Shown: positions 51,091-58,611 of the stretch, one piece after another | How the letters are laid out: every line of letters starts with the position of its first letter | Numbering within the stretch: position 1 is the first letter of the stretch | Source: Streptomyces sp. CG1 | Lineage (GTDB): Bacteria; Actinomycetota; Actinomycetes; Streptomycetales; Streptomycetaceae | Direction of reading: 5' to 3' | Assembly: GCF_041080625.1 (NCBI RefSeq) | Contig: NZ_CP163518.1 | Span: forward strand, 868,001 to 932,000 | Length of the DNA: 64,000 bases | Notes under the pieces: model-generated | The model's database searches: none | Told to the model about the DNA's origin: nothing | What the model saw: the letters and a program-made list of their open reading frames with translations, nothing else | Position numbers and translations under genes: made by a program

Positions 51091-54000
51091 ATGGACTTCG
51101 GCAGCGTCGGCCGGCGCGGGTTTCTGGGGACAGCGGCGGCGGGGCTGGTGGCCGCCGCGGCCTCACGGGCGGCGGCCGTGGGAGAGCCGGACGGCTCCGT
51201 AGCAGGGGTCGGCCCCGCCGAGCAGGTCCTCACCTACACCCGGATGACCGGGGGTTCGGTCACCGGCTGCCCGGCCGGCGGTGCGCTGATCGCAGAGGTG
51301 CAGGGGGTGCTGTGGCGGGTGCCGCGGGACGGGGGGACCGCCGTACAGGTGTCGGGCTGGGAGCTGGAGGCGACCCGTCCCGCCCTGTCCCCCGACGGGG
51401 AGACGCTGGCCGTGTGCGGCTATCGCGGGGGCGGCTTCCATCTGTGGACGCTGCGACCCGACGGCGGCGGGCTGCGGCAGGTGACGGACGGGCCCTGGGA
51501 CGATCGCGGGGTCGCCTGGTCGCCGGACGGCACCCGGCTGGCCTTCTCCTCCGAACGCGGCGGCGACGCCACCGACGGTTCCTCCTTCGGGCTGTGGGTG
51601 CTGGATCTCGCCGACGGCCGGCCGCGCCGGGTCACCGGCGGGGACCACGAGGACTTCGATCCGGCCTGGTCGGCGGACGGGCGGTCACTGGTGTGCGTAC
51701 GCGCCGCTCACACGCCGGGCGGCGGCAACGACGGCGGCCTGTCGCTGGTCCGGGTACCCGTCGCGGGCGGCCCGGCCGAGGTGCTGCGCACGGTGGCCTC
51801 GGGCCGGCTGGTGTGCCCGTCCGTGTCGCCCTCGGGGCGCATCGCGTATGTGCATCTGACCGGCGCGAGCACCCCCGGGGTTCCGGCGGACGCGGCGCGG
51901 CTGATGGTCGACGGCGAGGTCGTCACGGCGGACGAGGACCTGGCGGCCGCTCCGCCGTGCTGGCTGAGCGAGGACGAGCTGCTGTACGCCGGGGACGGCC
52001 GGATCCGCATCCGCTCGCTGACCGGCTCCACCGTGCGGGAGGTGCCCTTCACCGCGCGGATGCCGGTGCCCGATCCGTCCGGGCCGCGTCGACGGCGTCC
52101 GCTCACGCCGGAGCGGCCGGCCCCGGTACGCGGTCTGCACCGGCCCGCCCTGGCTCCCGACGGGCGCAGCGTGGCCTTCGTGGCGCTGAACGCCCTGTGG
52201 CTGATGCCGGTCGGGGGCACACCGCGCAAGCTGCTCCAGGCGGCCGACGTGCATCTGGTGCAGATGCCGGCGTGGGCGCCGGACGGGCGCAGCCTCCTGT
52301 ACTGCACGGACCAGGACGGGCTGGTGGCCGTACGCCGTCACCACCTGGACAGCGGCGCCGACGAGTCGTTGACCGACGGCGGGCGGCTGTATCCCGCGTT
52401 GTCGCCGGACGGCACCCGGCTGGCCTGCCTGGACGTGACCGGGAAATTGCTCGTGCGCACCCTGGCCACGGGCGCCGAGGAGCAGTTGGCCAAGCCGCTG
52501 GCCACCGACGGGCCGCCCGGCGCCCCCACTTGGTCTCCCGACGGCCGGTATGTGGCCTTCTGCGACCGCAACAGGCTCAACCAGCGCTTCCGCGAGGGCT
52601 ACAACCTCATCCGGGTCATCGACACCCGCACCGGCGGCGAACGCCGTCATCTGCCCGCCGAACACCAGTCGTTGTCCGACCGGGTCGCCTCCGGGCCGGT
52701 GTGGTCCCCCGACGGCCGCTGGATGGCGCTGGTGGCCGAGTCGGCGCTGTGGCTGCTGCCGGTGACGGCGGACGGCACCCCGACCGGTCCCGCACGCCGG
52801 CTCACCGACGAACCGGCCGACCACCCCAGCTGGTCCGCGGACTCCGGCACGCTGCTCTACCTCTCCGACGGCCGCCTGCGCCGCCTTTCCCTCACCACCG
52901 CCCGGACCCACACGCTCCCGCTCCGCCTGACCACCGGGCGCGGTGGGACCGGCTCTCCCGAGCCGCTGCGGATCCACGCCGGGCAGCTGTGGGACGGCAC
53001 CGGTGCGCCGCCGCGGCACGACGTCGACATCCTCGTCACCGGGAAGCGGATCACCGCCGTCGAGCCGCACCGTGCCCGCCGCCCCGGACACCGCACCCTC
53101 GACGCCTCGCAACGGACCGTCGTCCCCGGTCTCTTCGACAGCCACACCCACCCGTACGCGGCCACCTACGGCGCCCGGCAGAGCCTCACCGCACTCGCGT
53201 ACGGCATCACGACCACGGCCTGTCTCGGCAGTCCGCTGTACGACGCGGTCCGGCTCCGCGAGGCGGCCGGCTCCGGGGAACTACTCGGTCCGCGGCAGCT
53301 CGCCTGCGCCGAACTCCTCGACGGGGCCCGCACCGCGTACAGCATGGGCCGCGCCCACCGCACCCGCGACGGCGTCCGGCGCACGCTCCGGCGCGCCGCT
53401 GCCCTGGACGTCGACTTCGTGAAGACCTATGTGCGCGCCGCGGGCGAGGTCATGGCCGAGGCGGCCGAGGTCGCCCGTGCGCTCGGCGTGCCCAGCGGCA
53501 GCCATCTGTGCGCGCCCGGCCGGGCGGCGGGCCAGAGTCTGACCACCCATCTGCAGGCCACCCAGCGCCTGGAGTTCGGGCACGCCACGACTCCACTCGG
53601 CCGCATCGGCGAGGATCTGGTGCAGCAGTACGCCGGCGGGTCCTTCGCGTTGATCATCACGCCGTTCACCGCGCAGATCCTGCTCGCCGCCGATCCCCGG
53701 CTGGCCGACGATCCGCGCGTGACGCGCCTCATGCCGCCCTGGGACGTCGCCGTCGTACGCGACCACGCCCACACCAAGCCCACCGACGCCCAACAGCGCG
53801 CCCTCGCCACCGAGATGGCCGACTACCGGCGCCTCGTGGCCCACGGTGCCCGCATCGCCCTGGGCACCGACGCGCCTCTGGTCCCGGTCGGCCTCTCCCT
53901 GCATCTGGCGCTGCGCGCCCTGCACGCCCACGGCTTCAGCCCCGCCGAGGCCCTGCACAGCGCGACCACCGTGCCGGCCCGCCTCTTCGGCCTGGACGCG

Positions 54001-54258
54001 GATCTCGGCACGGTGGAGGAGGGCAGGATCGCCGACCTGACGATCGTCGACGGTGATCCCTTCGCCGACTTCGACACCCTCGTCGACATCCCGGTCGTGG
54101 TGCGCGAGGGGATCCCCTATGAACAGAGCGACCTGACGTCCGCTCACCGCTCCGGCGGGTCCGGTGCGCATGAACCCCCGCGCGGGATGACGTGGCTCGC
54201 GGTGGCCGATCATCTCCGGCGGGGGTCGTGCTGCCATCCGGGCGCGGACGGCGACTGA
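51091..54258 (+). CDS. Tat-exported TolB-propeller / amidohydrolase fusion
   Basis: A 1055-residue protein. The start MDFGSVGRRGFLGTAAAGLV is a Tat signal. Residues about 60-610 form a PD40 propeller (LSPDGETLAV, WSPDGTRLAF, LAPDGRSVAF, WAPDGRSLLY, LSPDGTRLAC, WSPDGRYVAF). The rest is an amidohydrolase with FDSHTHPYA (metal His pair), FVKTYVRAAG (probable bridging Lys), GSHLC and FGHAT His regions, and LGTDAPL (metal Asp), closing with EEGRIADLTIVDGDPF. Such fusions are thought to be secreted peptidases or hydrolases. Start ATG 51091 is chosen because it begins the Tat signal. The last 45 residues after the fold look unstructured. Confidence 0.88.
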   Translation: MDFGSVGRRGFLGTAAAGLVAAAASRAAAVGEPDGSVAGVGPAEQVLTYTRMTGGSVTGCPAGGALIAEVQGVLWRVPRDGGTAVQVSGWELEATRPALSPDGETLAVCGYRGGGFHLWTLRPDGGGLRQVTDGPWDDRGVAWSPDGTRLAFSSERGGDATDGSSFGLWVLDLADGRPRRVTGGDHEDFDPAWSADGRSLVCVRAAHTPGGGNDGGLSLVRVPVAGGPAEVLRTVASGRLVCPSVSPSGRIAYVHLTGASTPGVPADAARLMVDGEVVTADEDLAAAPPCWLSEDELLYAGDGRIRIRSLTGSTVREVPFTARMPVPDPSGPRRRRPLTPERPAPVRGLHRPALAPDGRSVAFVALNALWLMPVGGTPRKLLQAADVHLVQMPAWAPDGRSLLYCTDQDGLVAVRRHHLDSGADESLTDGGRLYPALSPDGTRLACLDVTGKLLVRTLATGAEEQLAKPLATDGPPGAPTWSPDGRYVAFCDRNRLNQRFREGYNLIRVIDTRTGGERRHLPAEHQSLSDRVASGPVWSPDGRWMALVAESALWLLPVTADGTPTGPARRLTDEPADHPSWSADSGTLLYLSDGRLRRLSLTTARTHTLPLRLTTGRGGTGSPEPLRIHAGQLWDGTGAPPRHDVDILVTGKRITAVEPHRARRPGHRTLDASQRTVVPGLFDSHTHPYAATYGARQSLTALAYGITTTACLGSPLYDAVRLREAAGSGELLGPRQLACAELLDGARTAYSMGRAHRTRDGVRRTLRRAAALDVDFVKTYVRAAGEVMAEAAEVARALGVPSGSHLCAPGRAAGQSLTTHLQATQRLEFGHATTPLGRIGEDLVQQYAGGSFALIITPFTAQILLAADPRLADDPRVTRLMPPWDVAVVRDHAHTKPTDAQQRALATEMADYRRLVAHGARIALGTDAPLVPVGLSLHLALRALHAHGFSPAEALHSATTVPARLFGLDADLGTVEEGRIADLTIVDGDPFADFDTLVDIPVVVREGIPYEQSDLTSAHRSGGSGAHEPPRGMTWLAVADHLRRGSCCHPGADGD

Positions 54259-54265
54259 CACGGAG

Positions 54266-54718
54266 TCACTCGGTCCCGGCATCCTCCTCGTCGCCGGCGG
54301 TGCGACTGGCGAGTCGTTCGTAGCGCTGGCGGGCGGCCTGCGGAGTGCCGAGACCGAGGCCGAAGGCGATATCGGGCCAGGTCATGTCCCGGCCCCGCGC
54401 CATCCGGAGGAGCCCGGCCTCCAGCTCGTCCAGCTCCGCCCGCACCAGCGGAACGAGGGTCAGCGCGGCCGTGATGTCGGCCTGGTCCACCTCCGGCTCG
54501 CCGTCTTCCCGCAGCGCGGCCCCGCTGAGCAGGAAGGTCACGAGCCGGACGGCCTCGTGCGGCGCGAGGACCGACGGATGTGTCTGCCGCCGCCGTTGTT
54601 GGTCCGTCGCGGCATGCCGCTCGGCGATACGGAACAGCGAGGCGTACACCCGCTGGGCGCGCGCATGCTCCGGCCGTGGGGGCGTGAAGGGATCGGTGTG
54701 ATCAGCGGTCGATGACAT
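54266..54718 (-). CDS. Small sigma-like HTH DNA-binding protein
   Basis: A 150-residue protein. The C-terminal MTWPDIAFGLGLGTPQAARQRYERL is a helix-turn-helix like those of sigma region 4 or the MerR-like DNA-binding proteins common in Streptomyces. The N-terminal half is helical (AQRVYASLFRIAERHAA, PHEAVRLVTFLLSGAALRE). It has no sigma region 2, so it is not a complete sigma factor. ATG 54718 gives the usual MSSTADHTD start. The stop codons of this gene and the convergent amidohydrolase are 7 bases apart. Confidence 0.78.
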   Translation of the reverse strand: MSSTADHTDPFTPPRPEHARAQRVYASLFRIAERHAATDQQRRRQTHPSVLAPHEAVRLVTFLLSGAALREDGEPEVDQADITAALTLVPLVRAELDELEAGLLRMARGRDMTWPDIAFGLGLGTPQAARQRYERLASRTAGDEEDAGTE

Positions 54719-54803
54719 GGGACCATGGTGAAACGGCACACGACATAGCGTCAACTGATTATTGTGAACGATCTGTTCATGCACGGCCGGCCCGGGCCTT
54801 GCC

Positions 54804-56291
54804 TCAGGACAACGGCGCGGTGATCTCCCGCTTGAGGATCTTGCCGCTCGGGCCCATCGGCAGCGCGTCCGTCAGCCAGAGGCGGCGCGGGTACTTGTAG
54901 GCGGCGACCCGGTCCCGGACGAACTGCCGCAGTTCCTCGGTGTCCGCGGCGGCTCCCGGGCGCAGGACGACCGCGGCCGCCACCTCCTCGCCGAGCCGCT
55001 CGTCGGGCACGCCGAGGACCGCGGCGAGGGCGACGGCGGGATGCTCGTGCAGCACCTCCTCGATCTCGCGCGGATAGACGTTGTAGCCGCCGCGGATGAT
55101 GAGGTCCTTCTTCCGGTCGACGATGTACAGATAGCCGTCCTCGTCCTGGCGCGCCATGTCACCGGTGCGCAGCCAGCCGTCCGGGATGGTCGCGGCCGTC
55201 TCCTCGGGACGGTGCCAGTACTCCTTCATCAAGTTGGGTCCGCGCACAGCGAGTTCACCGACCTCGCCCGGTGCGACGTCCCGGCCGGTGTCGCCGAGCA
55301 GCCGGACCTCGACGTCACGGATGGGGGTGCCGACGGAACCGGGTTTGCGCGGGCGGTCGGGGTGGTTGAAGGAGACGACCGGGCTGGTCTCGGACATGCC
55401 GAAGCCTTCCAGCACCATGCAGCCGAAGCGCCGCTCGAACCCGTGCAGGACCTCGACCGGGAGCGAGGCGCCACCCGAGATGCACATGCGCAGGCTGGAC
55501 ACGTCGGCGGCCCCGGAGTGCCGAAGAAGTGCCGCGTACATGGTGGGCACGCCCTCGAAGACGGTGGCCCGGTCCCGGGCGATGGCGTCGAGCACCGCGC
55601 CCGGCTCGAAGCGCGGGACGAGGGTGAGGGACGCCCCGCCATGGACGGCGACGTTCATGGTGCAGGTCTGCCCGAAGATGTGGAACAGCGGCAGACAGCC
55701 GACGATCACGTCCTCGGAGGTCAGCCGCTGGACCTCGGTGACGTTGACCTCGGTGTTGTGGCGAATCCCGGCGTGGGTGAGCGCGGCGCCCTTGGGGCGG
55801 CCGGTGGTACCCGAGGTGTACAGCAGTACGGCGATGTCGTCCGCGGCAGCGGCGGTCACCTCGAACTGCGGCTCCAGACGCGCCAGTTCGGCGGCGAAGG
55901 CAGTCGGTTCGACCGCCAGGTGCCGCACCCCGGCGGCGGCCGCGCCCGCGGCGCCCTCACCGGGGGCCTGATGCCACTCGAAGAGCAGGAGGGCACCGGA
56001 GTCCCGCAGGTGGTACTCGGTCTCGCGCTCCTTCAGCAGCGGGTTCATCGGCACCACGATGCCGCCGGCACGCAGCACGCCGTAGTACAGAACGACGAAC
56101 TCGGGCACGTTCGGGAGCATCAGGGCGACCCGGTCGCCGGTGCGCAGGCCCTCGGTGCGCAGCAGCGCGGCGGTCTGGGCGGTCAGCCGGTCCAGCTCGG
56201 CGTAGGTGGTGGTCGCCGTGCCGAGCCGCAGCGCCGGGCGCCCCGGCAGCCTCCGCGCCGTCTCCACCAGGAATTCCGCCAGATTGGCCAT
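54804..56291 (-). CDS. AMP-forming long-chain acyl-CoA ligase
   Basis: A 495-residue acyl-adenylating enzyme. The P-loop LLYTSGTTGRPKGAALTH (about residue 154-171), GFGMSETSPVV, the A5-A8 block GWLRTGDMARQDEDGYLYIV and DRKKDLIIRGGYNVYPREIEE, and the catalytic Lys in GPSGKILKREI are all present. It activates carboxylic acids, probably fatty acids, to CoA thioesters. It is divergent from a PucR-type regulator, with a perfect palindrome in the 161-base gap. Confidence 0.94.
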   Translation of the reverse strand: MANLAEFLVETARRLPGRPALRLGTATTTYAELDRLTAQTAALLRTEGLRTGDRVALMLPNVPEFVVLYYGVLRAGGIVVPMNPLLKERETEYHLRDSGALLLFEWHQAPGEGAAGAAAAGVRHLAVEPTAFAAELARLEPQFEVTAAAADDIAVLLYTSGTTGRPKGAALTHAGIRHNTEVNVTEVQRLTSEDVIVGCLPLFHIFGQTCTMNVAVHGGASLTLVPRFEPGAVLDAIARDRATVFEGVPTMYAALLRHSGAADVSSLRMCISGGASLPVEVLHGFERRFGCMVLEGFGMSETSPVVSFNHPDRPRKPGSVGTPIRDVEVRLLGDTGRDVAPGEVGELAVRGPNLMKEYWHRPEETAATIPDGWLRTGDMARQDEDGYLYIVDRKKDLIIRGGYNVYPREIEEVLHEHPAVALAAVLGVPDERLGEEVAAAVVLRPGAAADTEELRQFVRDRVAAYKYPRRLWLTDALPMGPSGKILKREITAPLS

Positions 56292-56413
56292 GTATGCCTC
56301 CTCGCACGCATGCTGTCGCCGCGCTCACGGGTCCCGCCGCAGGCGCTCAGGGCATGGTCGCGTGCACGGCGGTGGGGGTCCATGGTGGCGCCGACAGTTC
56401 ACCCTCGCCCGGG

Positions 56414-56429
56414 TTGTTCCTGGGAACAA
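56414..56429. promoter_or_regulatory. Perfect palindrome between acyl-CoA ligase and PucR genes
   Basis: TTGTTCC (56414-56420) and GGAACAA (56423-56429) flank TG, 24 bases before the regulator start. It is an operator candidate. TACGCT (56441-56446) ends six bases before ATG 56453, so the regulator message may be leaderless. Confidence 0.7.
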
Positions 56430-56452
56430 AAAGAGCGCCGTACGCTGGTGAT

Positions 56453-57619
56453 ATGGGTCTGTCGAATGTGGGCGCGGCACTGCGCGGGCGCCTTCCGGAG
56501 CTGGGCGCGCGGATGGCCGAGCGCATCCGGGCCGAGGTCGAGTCGTACGCGGACGACGCGCTGACCCCCTTCGAGTCACTCAGGGAGTCCTGCGAGGACA
56601 ATGCGGATCTGCTCCTCGGCCGCTTCGCCTTCGGCGCCGAACCCGACGTGGGAGCCGCTCAGCAGACCGGACGGCTCCGCGCCGAGCAGGGCGTTCCGCT
56701 CGCCGACACCCTGCACGCCTACCGGGTGGGTTTCGAGCTGCTCTGGTCGGAGATGGTCGACGAGGCGCGCAGGCATCCGGAGGTGACGGACGCCGAGCTG
56801 GTGGCCGGTTCCTCGGAGATCTGGGCCCTGTTCGGCCGGTACGCGGAGGCGGTGGCGGCCGCCTACCGCGAGGCGAGCGCGGAGCTGGCGCTGCAGCGCG
56901 AGGCCCGCCGCTCGGCGCTGGCCGAGGCCCTGTTCACGGGTGCCCTCGCGGATCGTACGACGCCGTGGGAGGCGGCCCGGCAGCTCGGTCTGCCGGAGCG
57001 CGGCCCGTATGCAGTGGTGGCGGCGTCGGTGCCGGATCCCGGCCAGGAGCCGCTGCCCGGCATCGAGGCGGCGCTGCGCCGCTCCGGGGTGCCGTCGGTG
57101 TGGCGGCTACTGCCGGACCAGCAGATCGGGCTGGTCTCGCTCGGGCACCGGGACGCGGAGACCGCGAGCCTGTGTGCGCTGCGCCGTCGGCGCGCCCGGG
57201 TGGGCGTCAGCCCCCGGTTCGACTCGCTGCGGGACACCCCGCAGGCGCTGCGGTTCGCCCGGCTGGCGCTGGCCGGGCTGCCCGGCGACGGGCCGGGTGT
57301 GACCCGGTTCGACGACAGCCCGCTGGCGATGCTGGTCGCGGCGGCTCCGGCGGAGGCGAGCCGGCTGGTCGAGGTGTCCCTGGGGCCCGTTCTCGCACTG
57401 CCCGCGGCGGAGCGCACCCGGCTACTGCAGACCCTGGGGCACTGGTTCGCGTCGGGCGGGGTGGCCGCCGAGGCCGCTGAGCGGCTCTTCGTCCATCCCA
57501 ACACCGTGCGCTACCGGCTGCGCCGTATCGAGGAGGTGACAGGGCGCGCGCTCACCGACCCGGCCGCCCTCGCCGACCTGGGCGCGGCGTTGTACGCCCT
57601 GCGCCTGCTGCCTTTCTGA
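56453..57619 (+). CDS. PucR/CdaR-type transcriptional regulator
   Basis: A 388-residue regulator. The N-terminal helical RsbR-like/PucR-type domain runs over LLLGRFAFGAEPDVGAAQQTG and TLHAYRVGFELLWSEMVDEA. A degenerate GGDEF-like region follows, and the C-terminal HTH_30 domain is LLQTLGHWFASGGVAAEAAERLFVHPNTVRYRLRRIEEVTG. Homologues in Streptomyces are often divergent from acyl-CoA ligase genes, as here, and probably regulate them. Confidence 0.92.
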   Translation: MGLSNVGAALRGRLPELGARMAERIRAEVESYADDALTPFESLRESCEDNADLLLGRFAFGAEPDVGAAQQTGRLRAEQGVPLADTLHAYRVGFELLWSEMVDEARRHPEVTDAELVAGSSEIWALFGRYAEAVAAAYREASAELALQREARRSALAEALFTGALADRTTPWEAARQLGLPERGPYAVVAASVPDPGQEPLPGIEAALRRSGVPSVWRLLPDQQIGLVSLGHRDAETASLCALRRRRARVGVSPRFDSLRDTPQALRFARLALAGLPGDGPGVTRFDDSPLAMLVAAAPAEASRLVEVSLGPVLALPAAERTRLLQTLGHWFASGGVAAEAAERLFVHPNTVRYRLRRIEEVTGRALTDPAALADLGAALYALRLLPF

Positions 57620-57643
57620 GCGGCCGGACGGGTCGCTCCCCGG

Positions 57644-58387
57644 CTACGGCGCTTCCGGCAGCCGGTACACCGAGACATGGGAGCGGGACTCGGCGGTGAA
57701 CTCGGTGCCCGCCCAGTCCGCGTGCCTGGACTCCAGCTCGAATCCGGCCAGTTGGGCCATGAGGTCGAGTTCGGAGGGCCAGATGTAGCGATGGGGGCTG
57801 CGGTACAGCCGGGCCTCCTCGGTCCCGCCGAAGTGGAAGTGGTGGGATACGACACGCTGGTCGAGAACGTCGTAGGTGTCCAGGCCGATGTACTCGGCGT
57901 CGGTGTGCCATACGGTGGCCGACGCGCCCGGGGGCAGCGTGCGCAGCTCGGGCACCCACAGCTCGATCACGAACCGGCCCCCGAGTGTGAGGTGGCGGGC
58001 GGCGTTGCGGAAGCACTCGACCTGTTCGGCCTGGGTGAGGAGGTTGGAGATCGTGTTGTAGACGAGGTAGACGAGGCGGTACGTCCCCGGGGCTACGGTG
58101 GTCGCCATGTCGCCGATGACCACGGGGATCGTGGCTTCGTCGGCCTTGGTCCGCAGTTGCTCGACCATCGGCCCGGACAGCTCGACACCCGAGACGGGCA
58201 CCCCTCGCTCGGCGAGCGGGACGGCGACCCGGCCGGTCCCGATCGCGAACTCCAGTGCCGCTCCGCCGTCCGCCAGCCCGGCGAGGCGCTCCATCGTGGG
58301 CGCCAGCACCTCGGGGGCGAACATGCCGGTGCCGGGCGTGTCGTAGCGCCGGGCGACGGCGGCGTCCCAGATGTTCTCCTGCTGCAT
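57644..58387 (-). CDS. Class I SAM-dependent methyltransferase
   Basis: A 247-residue methyltransferase. Motif I is ALEFAIGTGRVAVPLAERG, a common variant with GTGR; VSGVELSGPMVEQL holds the acidic ribose ligand; YRLVYLVYNTISNLLTQAEQ and HLTLGGRFVIELWVPE follow. The C-terminal RSPHRYIWPSELDLMAQLAGF is usual. ATG 58387 (MQQENIWDAAVARRYD) is the family-like start, although the ribosome-binding site is poor. Substrate unknown. It is divergent from the GH127 gene, 225 bases away. Confidence 0.9.
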   Translation of the reverse strand: MQQENIWDAAVARRYDTPGTGMFAPEVLAPTMERLAGLADGGAALEFAIGTGRVAVPLAERGVPVSGVELSGPMVEQLRTKADEATIPVVIGDMATTVAPGTYRLVYLVYNTISNLLTQAEQVECFRNAARHLTLGGRFVIELWVPELRTLPPGASATVWHTDAEYIGLDTYDVLDQRVVSHHFHFGGTEEARLYRSPHRYIWPSELDLMAQLAGFELESRHADWAGTEFTAESRSHVSVYRLPEAP

Positions 58388-58517
58388 TGCAGCAACGCTG
58401 GCCGCCGGCAAAGGAGTTGTCCAGTAAATATCCGACCGGCACCCCGGCCTCCCGCGCGCCGTTGACACCAGGAGTCAGTCCTCTACCGTAGTCCCCTGCA
58501 CAGCATGTCGCACAGCT

Positions 58518-58531
58518 TTCGATATCTCGAA
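58518..58531. promoter_or_regulatory. TTCGA-TATC-TCGAA inverted repeat upstream of GH127 gene
   Basis: The arms TTCGA (58518-58522) and TCGAA (58527-58531) lie 81 bases before the glycosidase start. Sites of this general kind bind LacI-type sugar regulators. No such regulator is adjacent. Confidence 0.45.
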
Positions 58532-58611
58532 CACGCCCGTTGTGAACGACAGTCAGCGGGGCGGGAGACCGGGACTCTCCTCCCCCAGGCCATCGACATG
58601 CGGAGGACTTC

